Source: Salinibacter grassmerensis
Lineage (GTDB): Bacteria; Bacteroidota; Rhodothermia; Rhodothermales; Salinibacteraceae
Assembly (NCBI RefSeq): GCF_947077765.1
Contig: NZ_CAMTTF010000005.1
Coordinates: 181,501-245,500, forward strand
Length of the DNA: 64,000 nucleotides
Direction of reading: 5' to 3'
The notes under the pieces were generated by a model that ran no database searches, was not told the origin of the DNA, and saw nothing but the letters and a program-made list of their open reading frames with translations. The position numbers and the translations under genes are program-made. This document shows, piece after piece, positions 1 to 8,859 of this stretch. Every line of letters starts with the position of its first letter. Position 1 is the stretch's first letter.

Positions 1-20
1 CAAACTGACGTTCTGCTTTT

Positions 21-368
21 ATGCCGCGCGCAACGAACAAGCCGGCGACCCGTCGGCGACGCAAGAAAATTCTGAATAAGGCGAAGGGCTACTGGGGCCG
101 TCGGAGCAAGGTCTACAAGGTGGCCAAGCACGCGGTCGAAAAGGGCCTCCAGTACGCCTACCGGGACCGTCGCCAGAAGAAGCGCCGGTTTCGGCGGCTG
201 TGGATCACCCGCATCAACGCCGCGACGCGCCAGCACGACGTGAGCTACTCCCAGTTCATGGGCCAGTACCGGAAGTCGGATCTGGACATGAACCGGAAGG
301 TGCTTGCCGACCTGGCCGTTCATGACCCGGACGCCTTCGAGCAGGTTGTAGACCACGTGATGGAGTGA
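21..368 (+). CDS. rplT: 50S ribosomal protein L20
   Basis: L20 binds 23S rRNA early in assembly of the large subunit. The 115-residue product has the usual length and the family's hallmark very basic N-terminal arm (residues 1-60, rich in Arg/Lys, beginning [16 protein letters not shown]), followed by a compact helical C-terminal domain. Only 20 bases precede the ATG, so rpmI and infC, its usual upstream partners, would lie just outside the window. A hairpin terminator stands downstream at 575-608. In other bacteria L20 represses its own operon through the leader RNA, which is not in this window. The extended basic tail stands out against the otherwise acidic proteome, as expected for an rRNA-binding protein. 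Identification is secure. Confidence 0.98.
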   Translation: MPRATNKPATRRRRKKILNKAKGYWGRRSKVYKVAKHAVEKGLQYAYRDRRQKKRRFRRLWITRINAATRQHDVSYSQFMGQYRKSDLDMNRKVLADLAVHDPDAFEQVVDHVME

Positions 369-381
369 GCGGCGCGCGACA

Positions 382-443
382 CGTGAGACGTGAAGAGCAG
401 TACACGGGATCTGGAGAGTGGAAACCACGCATCACGTCTCACG
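382..443. repeat. 12-bp perfect inverted repeat in the rplT-pheS gap
   Basis: CGTGAGACGTGA at 382-393 is the exact reverse complement of TCACGTCTCACG at 432-443, with 38 bases between. The left arm itself contains a near-tandem ACGTGAG/ACGTGAA. No T-run follows on either side, so it is not a normal terminator. The gap 369-685 (317 bases) otherwise holds only the terminator at 575-608 and no convincing gene. It could be an RNA-processing or RNA-stability hairpin, or an operator; nothing in the sequence decides this. Confidence 0.6.
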
Positions 444-574
444 CCTCCTCTCCTTAGCTGTCCTGCTGCGATGTTGTCGATCCGTCCATCATTCCGGTTC
501 GCCTTTGCGTTTCTGATCCCTTCGAGTCCGCAGGGGCGTTGAATGTCGACCGCCAATATTGCCGGTGACGTCGT

Positions 575-608
575 CCCGCCCCTGCCCCACAGGCTCGGCG
601 GGATTTTT
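575..608 (+). terminator. intrinsic terminator after rplT
   Basis: CCCGCC (575-580) pairs with GGCGGG (597-602); inside, CCTG (581-584) pairs with CAGG (590-593), giving a bulged GC-rich hairpin followed by ATTTTTTA. It ends the ribosomal-protein transcript before pheS and supports the internal pheS start at 686. Confidence 0.75.
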
Positions 609-685
609 TATTGCGGCCTGCGTCTCGGGTCCTCGCCTCCGACGCCGCGTCGCTCTCCGTGACCCTTGACTCGCGACTCCCTTCC

Positions 686-1696
686 ATGCCCGACGAAATC
701 GACCAGCTCCGTGAACAGATTGAGGCCGAATCGATCGAGAGCGCCGAGGACGCCGAGGCCTTTCGCATTGAGTACCTCGGTCGCAATCAGGGCGCAATCC
801 CAGACCTGTTCGATCAGATCGGCGACCTTCCCCCGGAGGAACGCCCCGAGTTCGGAAGGCGCCTCAACGCCCTGAAGGACCGCGCTCAGGAGCGAATCGA
901 CGAGGCGGAGGCGCGCCTTGAGCGTCAGAAGCAGGCGGGCGGGCCCGACATCGACCTCACCCTGCCGGGCCGACGCGGCTTCAGGGGATCGACGCATCCA
1001 CTCACGCAGACGCTCGACGAGATTCTGCGCATCCTGCGTGGGCTCGGTTTTTCCACCCACGAGGGGCCGGAGATCGAGACCGACTGGCACAACTTCACGG
1101 CCCTCAACTTTCCGCCCGACCACCCGGCGCGGGACATGCAGGACACCTTCTTCCTCGAAGACCCGCCCGAAGAGACGGAGCCCCGCGTCCTTCGCACCCA
1201 CACCTCGCCGGGCCAGATCCGGATCATGGAGACCCAGGCGCCGCCCATTCGGGTCGCGGTGCCGGGGCGCGTGTACCGCAACGAAGCGATTTCGTACAAG
1301 TCGTTCTGTCTCTTCCACCAGGTGGAGCTGCTGTACGTGGACGAGGACGTGACGATGGCTCAGCTCAAGCAGGTACTCTACAGCCTTGCCCGCGCGCTCT
1401 TCGGGGAGGACGTGACGCTTCGCTTCCGCCCCAGCTACTTTCCCTTCACCGAGCCGAGCGCTGAAGTGGACGTCTGGTGGGACGATGAGGACGACGAGGA
1501 CGGCGGACAGTGGATGGAAATTTTGGGCTGCGGCATGGTGCATCCCAACGTCTTCGAGTCGGTCGATGTGGACCCCGAGCGGTACACCGGCTACGCAGTG
1601 GGCATGGGCGTGGAGCGGATGGCCATGCTTCGGCACGGCATCGACGACATCCGGATCTTCTACGAGAATGATGTGCGGTTCCTAGAGCAATTCTAG
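686..1696 (+). CDS. pheS: phenylalanine--tRNA ligase alpha subunit
   Basis: Catalytic subunit of the alpha2-beta2 enzyme that charges tRNA-Phe. The 336-residue product has an N-terminal coiled-coil arm (about 1-85) that contacts tRNA, then the class II core from about 95. Family signatures are visible: [10 protein letters not shown] at 146-155, motif-2 VYRNE at 196-200, then [24 protein letters not shown] and the C-terminal motif-3 [13 protein letters not shown]. An in-frame ATG also exists at 611, but it adds 25 residues without family resemblance and lies directly on the tail of the rplT terminator, so I chose 686 ([10 protein letters not shown]). pheT follows after 134 bases, the usual arrangement. 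Confidence 0.97.
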   Translation: MPDEIDQLREQIEAESIESAEDAEAFRIEYLGRNQGAIPDLFDQIGDLPPEERPEFGRRLNALKDRAQERIDEAEARLERQKQAGGPDIDLTLPGRRGFRGSTHPLTQTLDEILRILRGLGFSTHEGPEIETDWHNFTALNFPPDHPARDMQDTFFLEDPPEETEPRVLRTHTSPGQIRIMETQAPPIRVAVPGRVYRNEAISYKSFCLFHQVELLYVDEDVTMAQLKQVLYSLARALFGEDVTLRFRPSYFPFTEPSAEVDVWWDDEDDEDGGQWMEILGCGMVHPNVFESVDVDPERYTGYAVGMGVERMAMLRHGIDDIRIFYENDVRFLEQF

Positions 1697-1830
1697 CCGC
1701 TCACCGGGCGCAAAATCCGCCTCGGGAGGTCGTTTGCGGATTCCGTGCGTAGGGGGACGCCTGCGCAGCACGCATTACGAAATCCCCCGGTCCCTTGACG
1801 TTGACTGTTCTCATCCTGACGCGCTAACCC

Positions 1831-4329
1831 GTGGACATAAGCTACAACTGGCTAAATCAGTACGTCGACCACGACTGGCCCCCCGAGGACCTGGCCGAGC
1901 GCCTCACCATGGCCGGGCTTGAGGTGGAAACGGTCAGTCCGCTGGGGCAGTCGCTCGACGGCGTGGTGGTCGGCGAGGTGACCGCCGTCCGCGAGCACCC
2001 AAACGCCGACCGCCTCGTGCTCTGTGACGTGCACCTCGGCGACGGGGCCCCTGCCCAGATTGCCTGCGGCGCATCCAACGTGGCCGCGGGGCAGAAAGTC
2101 CCGGTCGCCACCGTCGGCACCACCCTGTCGCTCCCCGATCCGGACACTCCCGAGGCGCGGCAGGAGCTTACTGTGGAGGCACGCGAACTGCGGGGGGAGG
2201 CCTCGGAGGGCATGATCTGCGCGGAGGACGAACTCGGGCTCTCGGACGACCACTCCGGCATCATGGTGCTCGACGACGACGCGCCCGTCGGCACGCCGTT
2301 TCCGGAGTACCTCGACGACCACGACCTTCCCGCCACCGACGCGGTGCTCGACATCGACCTCACCCCAAACCGTCCCGACGCCACCAGCCATCTCGGCGTG
2401 GCCCGCGACGTGGCGGCCCTGGCGGACAACGCGCTGCGAACACCGCCGGTCGACCTGCCTTCGCCGGGCGGCACCGTGGCCGAGGAAATCACCGTCGACG
2501 TTCGGGACGAGGCCGGGTGCCCCCGGTACGTGGCCCTAGTGGTGCGGGGCGTGAACGTGACCGAGTCGCCCCTCTGGCTGCGCCGCCGCCTCACGGCCAT
2601 CGGCCTGCAGCCGCGCAACCACGTGGTGGACGTGACCAATTTCGTGCTTCACGAGTGCGGCCAGCCGCTCCACGCCTTCGACCTCGACGCGATTGCCGAC
2701 GACACGATCGTCGTTCGTCGCACCGACGACGAAACGTCCTTCACGACGCTCGACGACGAGGAGCGCGAGCTCCCCGCGGATACGCTTCTCATTTGCGACG
2801 CCGAGGCCCCGGTGGCCGTGGCGGGCGTCATGGGCGGCGCCAACTCCGAGGTCTCCTCCGACACGACCGACGTGCTCATCGAGAGCGCGTACTTCGACCC
2901 GTCCACAATCCGCCGCACCGCCAAGGCACTCGACCTTCAGACCGACTCGTCGTACCGCTTCGAGCGAGGCGTCGACCGCGACGGGCAGGCGTGGGCCGCC
3001 GCCCGCGCCGCCCGTCTGATCGCCGAGCTGGGCGGCGGCACCGTCGTCCCCGGCATGGTCGACGAACACTCTACCCCGCCCCCCACCAAGACGGTCGCCC
3101 TCCGCCCCGACCGGCTCACCCAGGTGTTGGGGACCGACGTGGCGACCTCCGAGGCGACTCGTCTGCTCGACGCCATCGGCTTCAACGTCGAGGCGGGCGA
3201 GGACGCGCTGCACTGCACCGTGCCGACCTGGCGGCCCGACGTGTCGATCGAGGAGGACCTGATCGAGGAGGTGGCCCGCCTTTACGGCTACGACCAGATT
3301 CCGGAGCCGGAGCGTGTGCCCGTTCCAAGCCGCACGCCGCGGCAGCCGCCGGTGGAGACGCTGGAGCGGCAGACGCGCGGGCTCCTGAAGGGCCTCGGCT
3401 ACCGCGAGATCTACACCAACAGCATGCTGCGCGAGGACCGCGCCGAGCGCTTCAACGTGCCCCCGGCCGGCGGCGATCGAGCGCCCGTCGTGGAGACGAA
3501 AAACCCAATCTCGGAGGAGATGGCCGCCCTGCGTCCACGGCTGCTGCCGGGGGCGCTAGAGGTTATGCAACACAACCGAAACCACGGGCAGGAGGCGCTC
3601 CGCGTGTTTGAGTTCGGACACGTCTTTCGCCGTGCCGCCGACCCGGACGATCCAGTCGTCCCCGGCTACAGCGAACACCCCGCGTTGCTGATTGCACTCA
3701 GCGGTCCCCATGCGCCCACCGGGTGGGACGTCGAGCCGCGCGCAGCCGATATTTTCGACCTGAAGGGCACCGTCGAGACCTTCCTCGAAGACCTGCGCGT
3801 GCCGGACCTCCAATTGCGTCCCCGCGACGAGGACGCGGCCGCGGCGGACGAGACCACGCCGGTCACTCAGCACCACATTGACGTGGCCACTGCGGACACG
3901 CCGCTCGGCACCGTGGCCCGGGTCCGGGAGGACGTGGCGACCGACTTCGACCTCGACACCCCAATCTTCGTGGCCGAGTTCAACTGGGCCGCCCTCGTGG
4001 AAGCCGCCCGGGCGGAACGGCACCGCAATTACGAGCCGGTGAGCCGCTTCCCGGTCGTGGACCGCGATCTTGCCGTGCTCGTGCATTCCGACCAGCCGGT
4101 GGGACCGCTGCAGGATACGATCCGCGACGCCGGGGCCCCCTTGCTTCGCCGCGTCGACGTGTTTGACACGTACGCGGGCGAGGGGATTGAGGAGAACGCC
4201 AAGAGCGTGGCGTTCACTCTTCGCTTCGGCGCCGACCGCACGCTGACCGACGAGGAGGTAGATGCCCAGATTGACACCATCGTTGAGCGCCTCGAGGGGG
4301 ATCACGGCGCCCGTCTGCGGCAGCAATAG
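1831..4329 (+). CDS. pheT: phenylalanine--tRNA ligase beta subunit
   Basis: Structural, editing and tRNA-binding subunit of PheRS. The start is GTG, read as MDISYNWLNQYV. Domains follow the bacterial order: N-terminal segment, EMAP/OB-type tRNA-binding domain (about 40-155, with the HPNADRL motif), B3/B4 editing domain (about 210-400, containing VMGGANSEVS), B5 domain (about 410-480, ending near LYGYDQIPEPERVP), catalytic-like core, and the C-terminal FDX-ACB anticodon-binding domain (from about 735, RFPVVDRDLAVLV). At 832 residues it is slightly longer than typical, with extra Asp/Glu-rich stretches (for example around the DEDAAAADE segment) consistent with salt adaptation. No frameshift is seen. 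Confidence 0.97.
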   Translation: MDISYNWLNQYVDHDWPPEDLAERLTMAGLEVETVSPLGQSLDGVVVGEVTAVREHPNADRLVLCDVHLGDGAPAQIACGASNVAAGQKVPVATVGTTLSLPDPDTPEARQELTVEARELRGEASEGMICAEDELGLSDDHSGIMVLDDDAPVGTPFPEYLDDHDLPATDAVLDIDLTPNRPDATSHLGVARDVAALADNALRTPPVDLPSPGGTVAEEITVDVRDEAGCPRYVALVVRGVNVTESPLWLRRRLTAIGLQPRNHVVDVTNFVLHECGQPLHAFDLDAIADDTIVVRRTDDETSFTTLDDEERELPADTLLICDAEAPVAVAGVMGGANSEVSSDTTDVLIESAYFDPSTIRRTAKALDLQTDSSYRFERGVDRDGQAWAAARAARLIAELGGGTVVPGMVDEHSTPPPTKTVALRPDRLTQVLGTDVATSEATRLLDAIGFNVEAGEDALHCTVPTWRPDVSIEEDLIEEVARLYGYDQIPEPERVPVPSRTPRQPPVETLERQTRGLLKGLGYREIYTNSMLREDRAERFNVPPAGGDRAPVVETKNPISEEMAALRPRLLPGALEVMQHNRNHGQEALRVFEFGHVFRRAADPDDPVVPGYSEHPALLIALSGPHAPTGWDVEPRAADIFDLKGTVETFLEDLRVPDLQLRPRDEDAAAADETTPVTQHHIDVATADTPLGTVARVREDVATDFDLDTPIFVAEFNWAALVEAARAERHRNYEPVSRFPVVDRDLAVLVHSDQPVGPLQDTIRDAGAPLLRRVDVFDTYAGEGIEENAKSVAFTLRFGADRTLTDEEVDAQIDTIVERLEGDHGARLRQQ

Positions 4330-4599
4330 CCCTGTGCCCTCACCTTGATGGACCGCCGCCTGCTATCCTCTATCTGTCGACTGCCACTCTCGCGGTCGTT
4401 CTCTTAATCTTCGAGTAGTGGCCCCGGCGGCTCCAACACGGGGTCTTCACGGGCGGAGGCCAAAGACGAAACCGTCTCGAATCGCCGGCTGTTGTGTTTC
4501 TTTGCGTTTTCGCGTCCGGTTCTCGCCTCCGAATGCCCTCGACGGGACGCCCCTCGTCCGGAGCCACTGCCCCTGCGTTTCATCTGTGCGGTGCCCACT

Positions 4600-4989
4600 A
4601 TGGATGATTCACCACACGCATCGTTGCCCGACTCCGACCCCGCACCGCCCGTGCCGGAGTCCATCAAGCCGGACGACGCGCCGCCGGGCGAGAACCTGGG
4701 CCACCTGCCGCCCGAGTACCGGGCCGTGGTGGGCCGTCTCCGGGCCAAGGTGGACCGGACCACCGCCGCCCTCGACCGGCTACAGGCCGAGAACGAGCGC
4801 CTTCGGCGTCGTATCGCGGAGCTGGAGCAACGCCCTGCGGTGTCTCCGGACACCACCCCCCTCGTGCTTGACGATGACCCAGCGGCCCTTCGGAACCGCA
4901 TCTCGGCCTTCATTGAGGCCATCGACACGTACCTCGAAAACGGAGCCGACGTGTCCACAGACACGGCCTCGTCTCTCGACTCGTCCTGA
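4600..4989 (+). CDS. small coiled-coil protein upstream of zapA
   Basis: A 129-residue soluble protein with a Pro/Asp-rich N-terminus (1-40), a strong heptad-patterned helix at about 42-78 (LDRLQAENERLRRRIAELEQ) and a second helical segment near 95-113. Reading frames continue upstream to 4492, but the first plausible start is the ATG at 4600 (MDDSPHAS). It sits between pheT and zapA, 28 bases before the zapA ATG, so the two are probably co-transcribed. I do not recognise a named family. By position and coiled-coil character it could be a partner of ZapA at the division ring, analogous to ZapB, but this is inference only. Confidence 0.8.
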   Translation: MDDSPHASLPDSDPAPPVPESIKPDDAPPGENLGHLPPEYRAVVGRLRAKVDRTTAALDRLQAENERLRRRIAELEQRPAVSPDTTPLVLDDDPAALRNRISAFIEAIDTYLENGADVSTDTASSLDSS

Positions 4990-5017
4990 CGACGTTTTCC
5001 CCGTTGCCTCCGCTCCT

Positions 5018-5347
5018 ATGGCCGACTCCGAGCCGACCAAGTCAATTCGCGTGCGCATCCTGGGCCGGGAGTATGCCCTGCGTGTGCGAGAGGACGACGA
5101 GGCCCACACCCGGCGGATTGCGTCCTCCGTGAACGCCCGGATGAAGCAGTTTAAGGACAATCATCCCGACCAGGCCGAACTAACGACCGCGGTCATGACC
5201 GCCCTCACCCTCGCCGAGGAGCTGTATCTCCAGCGTGAGGAACACGAGGACGGCACCACCGCCCTCAACAAGGAGTTGGCCCGCCTGTCCGAGCGGTTGG
5301 AGGACGCAGCGCCCGTGCCCGACGATGACCCAGATGCGGAGGCGTGA
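5018..5347 (+). CDS. zapA: cell division protein ZapA
   Basis: ZapA bundles FtsZ protofilaments at mid-cell. The 109-residue product begins KSIRVRILGREYALRV, the short beta-hairpin region typical of ZapA (IxIxGxxYxL), continues with a helix carrying the ARMKQF segment, and ends in a long dimerising coiled coil (TTAVMTALTLAEELYLQ onward) with an acidic tail. The start is the ATG at 5018, 28 bases after the upstream coiled-coil gene; the frame is open further 5' but lacks family resemblance there. In many bacteria zapA is followed by 6S RNA, but only 98 bases separate this gene from the next start, and no such RNA fits. Confidence 0.92.
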   Translation: MADSEPTKSIRVRILGREYALRVREDDEAHTRRIASSVNARMKQFKDNHPDQAELTTAVMTALTLAEELYLQREEHEDGTTALNKELARLSERLEDAAPVPDDDPDAEA

Positions 5348-5445
5348 GGTCCGGGCGGTTCACCCCGCGCACCAAACACCGGCCCGGCCCTCTGCTCAGT
5401 GAAGGCACACCGGACGGGCACTCATCGCAGAGCGACTACCCCTAT

Positions 5446-7455
5446 ATGATCAAACTCGAAGACATTACCATTGAGTTCGGGGAGAACCCGCTCTTCCAGA
5501 ACCTGTCGTGGACGATCACACCCGAGCCGCACCGCGTCGGGCTCGTGGGCCCCAACGGCGCCGGCAAAACGACCCTTCTCAGAGTGATCGCCGGCGACCA
5601 GCGGGTGGACTCCGGCACCATCACGCGGGAGGGCGTCTCCATCGGCTATCTGGAGCAGGACGTGCAGGAATTGCCCGAAGACCGGACGGTGCGGGACGAG
5701 GCCCTCCGCGCCTTCGAAGAGGTGCTGGACCTGGAGGAGCAGGAGCAAGAAATTAGCCGCGAGCTGGAAGCGATCGACCACGAAAGCGACCGCCACGAAA
5801 AGCTTCTCAACCGGCTGCATCGGGTGCAGGAGCGACTCGACGCCCAGGACGCCCACCGCATTCGGCCCCGCACCGAGGCCATCCTCTCCGGTCTCGGCTT
5901 CGCCCCGGACGAGATTGACCGTCCCCTTCGCACCTTCTCCGGCGGTTGGCGCATGCGGGCGGCGCTGGCCCGCCTCCTTCTCAAGCAGCCGGACGTGCTG
6001 CTGCTCGACGAGCCGACGAACCACCTCGACATCGAAAGCATCGACTGGCTCGAAGACACGCTGGAGACCTATCCCGGGGCCGTCATCCTGGTGAGCCACG
6101 ACCGCTCCGTGCTCGACCGCATGGTCACCTCCACCGCCGAGCTCGTGCGGGGTCGCCTCCTCCACTACGACGGCAACTACTCGCACTACCTGGAGGCCCG
6201 CGAGGCGCGCTACGAGCGCTGGCGCCGCAAATACGAGAACCAGCAAAAGCGGATTGAGGAGATCCAGGAGTTCATCTCCAAGTTTCGCTACAACGCCGCC
6301 CGCGCCAGTCAGGTGCAGAGCCGGATCAAGAAGCTGGAGAAGATGGACCGGATCCCGCCGCCCCCCGACCCGGCCCCGGCCATGTCGTTCGAGTTCCCCG
6401 AGCCCCCCCGCTCCGGCGTCGTGGTGCTGGAGCTCTCCGAGTTCAGCAAGACCTACGACACGGAGCACGGCCCCGAGACCGTTTTCACCGACGCTGGCCC
6501 CCTCGCCATCGAACGGGGCGACAAGGTTGCGCTCGTGGGTCCCAACGGCGCGGGCAAGTCCACCCTCGCCCGCATCATCGGCGGGATGGAGGACTTTGCG
6601 GGCACCCGTGAGGAGGGCCATAACGTTGAGATGGCCTTCCACGCCCAGCACCAGGCCAAGACGATGGACCCGGACCAGACGGTGTTCGATACCGTCCGCG
6701 AAGCGGCACCTGATCGGCCCAAGACCGAACTGCGCAGCCTGCTCGGGCGCTTCCTCTTTACCAGCGAGGACGCGTTCAAGGACGTGCGGGTCCTCTCCGG
6801 CGGCGAAAAGAGTCGCCTTTCGCTCGCCCGCACGCTACTGTCGCCGGCCAACCTCCTCCTCCTCGACGAGCCGACAAACCACCTCGACATCCAGTCGCGC
6901 GAGGTGCTCATCGAGGCCCTGCAGAAGTACGAAGGGACCTTCGTGCTCGTGAGCCACGACCGCCACGTGCTCGACGCCGTCGCCGAAAAGACGTGGCGCG
7001 TGGGGGGACGCACCGTGCGCACCTTCCTCGGCAACTACTCCGACTTCCGTTGGCAGGTGGAGGAGGGCTCGGCCCGCCCACTGCAGGACGTGCACGAGGC
7101 GGAACCGGCCCCTGCCGAGCCGTCCCCCAACGGACACGCGCCCACCGACGGCACGGAGACGCCCGCCGAGGACACCGACACGTCCGACCTCGACGACCGT
7201 CCGGACGGCCTGTTTGCCGACCTCAACTCGTATCAACTCAAGCAGAAGCTGGAGGACACAGAGGCCCGCATCCTGGAGATCGAGGAGAAACAGGAGGAGC
7301 TCGAAGCGGCGATGGCCGATCCGGACGCGTACGAGGGCAACGGCGTGGAGGCCCGAGAGCTGTCCGACGAGTACAATGCGCTCAAGAAGGAGCTTTCGGG
7401 CCTCTACGAGGAATGGGAGGCCCTCACCGAGCACGTGATGGCACTGGAGGACTGA
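5446..7455 (+). CDS. ABC-F family ATP-binding protein
   Basis: Soluble tandem ATPase of the ABC-F class, whose members act on the ribosome (translation factors or antibiotic-protection proteins) rather than in transport. Two nucleotide-binding domains are complete: Walker A GPNGAGKT at 35-42 and GPNGAGKS at about 365-372; signatures FSGGW (about 165) and LSGGEK (about 450); both with the ABC-F hallmark DEPTNHLDI. Between them is a long charged linker (the P-site tRNA-interaction region). After the second domain comes an Asp/Pro-rich spacer and a C-terminal coiled coil at about 590-669, as in Uup or YdiF-type members. The start is the ATG at 5446 (MIKLEDITIEFG). No transmembrane segments. Which ABC-F subgroup it belongs to is not certain. 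Confidence 0.93.
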   Translation: MIKLEDITIEFGENPLFQNLSWTITPEPHRVGLVGPNGAGKTTLLRVIAGDQRVDSGTITREGVSIGYLEQDVQELPEDRTVRDEALRAFEEVLDLEEQEQEISRELEAIDHESDRHEKLLNRLHRVQERLDAQDAHRIRPRTEAILSGLGFAPDEIDRPLRTFSGGWRMRAALARLLLKQPDVLLLDEPTNHLDIESIDWLEDTLETYPGAVILVSHDRSVLDRMVTSTAELVRGRLLHYDGNYSHYLEAREARYERWRRKYENQQKRIEEIQEFISKFRYNAARASQVQSRIKKLEKMDRIPPPPDPAPAMSFEFPEPPRSGVVVLELSEFSKTYDTEHGPETVFTDAGPLAIERGDKVALVGPNGAGKSTLARIIGGMEDFAGTREEGHNVEMAFHAQHQAKTMDPDQTVFDTVREAAPDRPKTELRSLLGRFLFTSEDAFKDVRVLSGGEKSRLSLARTLLSPANLLLLDEPTNHLDIQSREVLIEALQKYEGTFVLVSHDRHVLDAVAEKTWRVGGRTVRTFLGNYSDFRWQVEEGSARPLQDVHEAEPAPAEPSPNGHAPTDGTETPAEDTDTSDLDDRPDGLFADLNSYQLKQKLEDTEARILEIEEKQEELEAAMADPDAYEGNGVEARELSDEYNALKKELSGLYEEWEALTEHVMALED

Positions 7456-7612
7456 TGGGCGTCGGCGAAACGCCCCCGACGTGAAGTGTCACTTCTTCTT
7501 TGGGACTCGCCCACATTTACGTCCCAAGCGCCTCGCTCGGCCCCGGACGCCGCGGACCGGCCTCCCCGCCTGCCCGTTAGCGTTCCGCACTCTGTTCGGA
7601 ACCAGCGCCCAT

Positions 7613-8821
7613 ATGCTCCGCCCTCGTCTCCTCTTGTGTCTCGGCCTCCTCCTCGGGCTCGTTCCGCTGGAGGGGCACGCCCAGATCGAGGCCCTGCCCC
7701 GCCCCGATACGCTGCAATCCGCCTCCTTCGGCGTATCCGTGGCCATCGACGACTCGACTGCCGTGGTTGGCGCCAGCGGGGCGTCGGTGTGCGGCGACAA
7801 TGCCGGGGCCGTGTTTGTCTATGAGCGGCAGGCAGGCCCCCTCGTCACCTCGTGGGCCCTTACGGCCCGCCTCGTCCCGACGCCCTGTCGCACAGATGCC
7901 TTCTTCGGGGCCGACGTGGCCCTCAGCGGCTCGCGGGTCCTGGTGAGCGCCTCCAGCGAGGCCTTCGTCGGGGAGGGAGAAAACGCGGCGTACGTGTTCG
8001 AGCGCTCGGCGGACAGCACCTGGCAGCAGGCGGCACGGCTGACCGGGGCTCCGGACCGGCGCGAAGGGCTCTTCGCGGCGGGCGTGGCGCTCGACGGCGA
8101 CCGAGCGGCCGTGAGCACCTCCGGCAATCCCAACCGGGACGATCCAGAACGGGCGTACGGCGGGGCCGTCTACGTCTTCGAACGCGACGCCAACACCAGT
8201 GCCTGGTCCCGGACGGCGCGGCTTCAGTCCGACGGTCGCCTGGACTCGGGGCTCATCGGGGGCGACGTGGCCCTCGACGGGCCTCACCTGGCCGTGGCGG
8301 CCTCTACATTTTTTGAGCGCGAGCCGGGCTCCGCCTACGTCTTCCGGTACGACCCCTCGGCCAAACGCTGGCGAGAGGACGCGCACCTGAACGACATCGA
8401 CGCCTTCTTTATCTCCCTCGACCTGCACGGCTCTACGCTGCTCGTGGGCGAAGGCCGGGCCCGCGACGACGGCTCCGGCGCCGCCACCGTCTATGCCCGC
8501 GACGACACGTCCTGGCGACAAACGACCACCCTCCGCCCCTCCATTCCCTACGAATCCGGCTCCTTCGGCGCCACCGTGGCTCTCCACAACGGGCGCGCAC
8601 TCATCACCGGCTACGACGAGCAGCTCGGCAACGAGATCAACATCGACCGCGTCGTCTATGTCTTTCGGCGGCGCCCCGAAGGCGCATGGCGCGAGCGCAC
8701 GGTTCTCGACATTGGGTCCGTCGACTTTGGCGCCTCGCTCGCCCTGAACGGAGAGGTGAGCCTCGTGGGCACCGTCGCCGAGGACGAGTCCGGCACCGCA
8801 CACATCGCCCGAATTCCGTAG
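7613..8821 (+). CDS. exported seven-repeat FG-GAP beta-propeller protein
   Basis: A 402-residue secreted or surface protein. It has a signal peptide (MLRPRLLLCLGLLLGLVP..GHA, about 1-22) and then seven repeats of about 50 residues, each with the pattern FGxxVALxGxxxxVGA..GAxYVFER. Their cores start at FGVSVAIDD, FGADVALSG, FAAGVALDG, IGGDVALDG, FISLDLHG, FGATVALHN and FGASLALNG. This matches the FG-GAP_2 type of repeat, and seven copies suggest one closed seven-bladed propeller. Canonical Ca-binding DxDxDG loops are not evident. It has no attached enzymatic or anchoring domain, so the role (adhesion or ligand binding) is unknown. It ends 38 bases before the convergent chitinase-like gene. Confidence 0.85.
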   Translation: MLRPRLLLCLGLLLGLVPLEGHAQIEALPRPDTLQSASFGVSVAIDDSTAVVGASGASVCGDNAGAVFVYERQAGPLVTSWALTARLVPTPCRTDAFFGADVALSGSRVLVSASSEAFVGEGENAAYVFERSADSTWQQAARLTGAPDRREGLFAAGVALDGDRAAVSTSGNPNRDDPERAYGGAVYVFERDANTSAWSRTARLQSDGRLDSGLIGGDVALDGPHLAVAASTFFEREPGSAYVFRYDPSAKRWREDAHLNDIDAFFISLDLHGSTLLVGEGRARDDGSGAATVYARDDTSWRQTTTLRPSIPYESGSFGATVALHNGRALITGYDEQLGNEINIDRVVYVFRRRPEGAWRERTVLDIGSVDFGASLALNGEVSLVGTVAEDESGTAHIARIP

Positions 8822-8859
8822 GGAGACCCCCGCATTCTTCTCGTGCCGATTCGGCAGCT

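Noticed and set aside
5348-5445. 6S RNA gene after zapA
   Set aside because: Only 98 bases are available, too short, with no long bulged helix.
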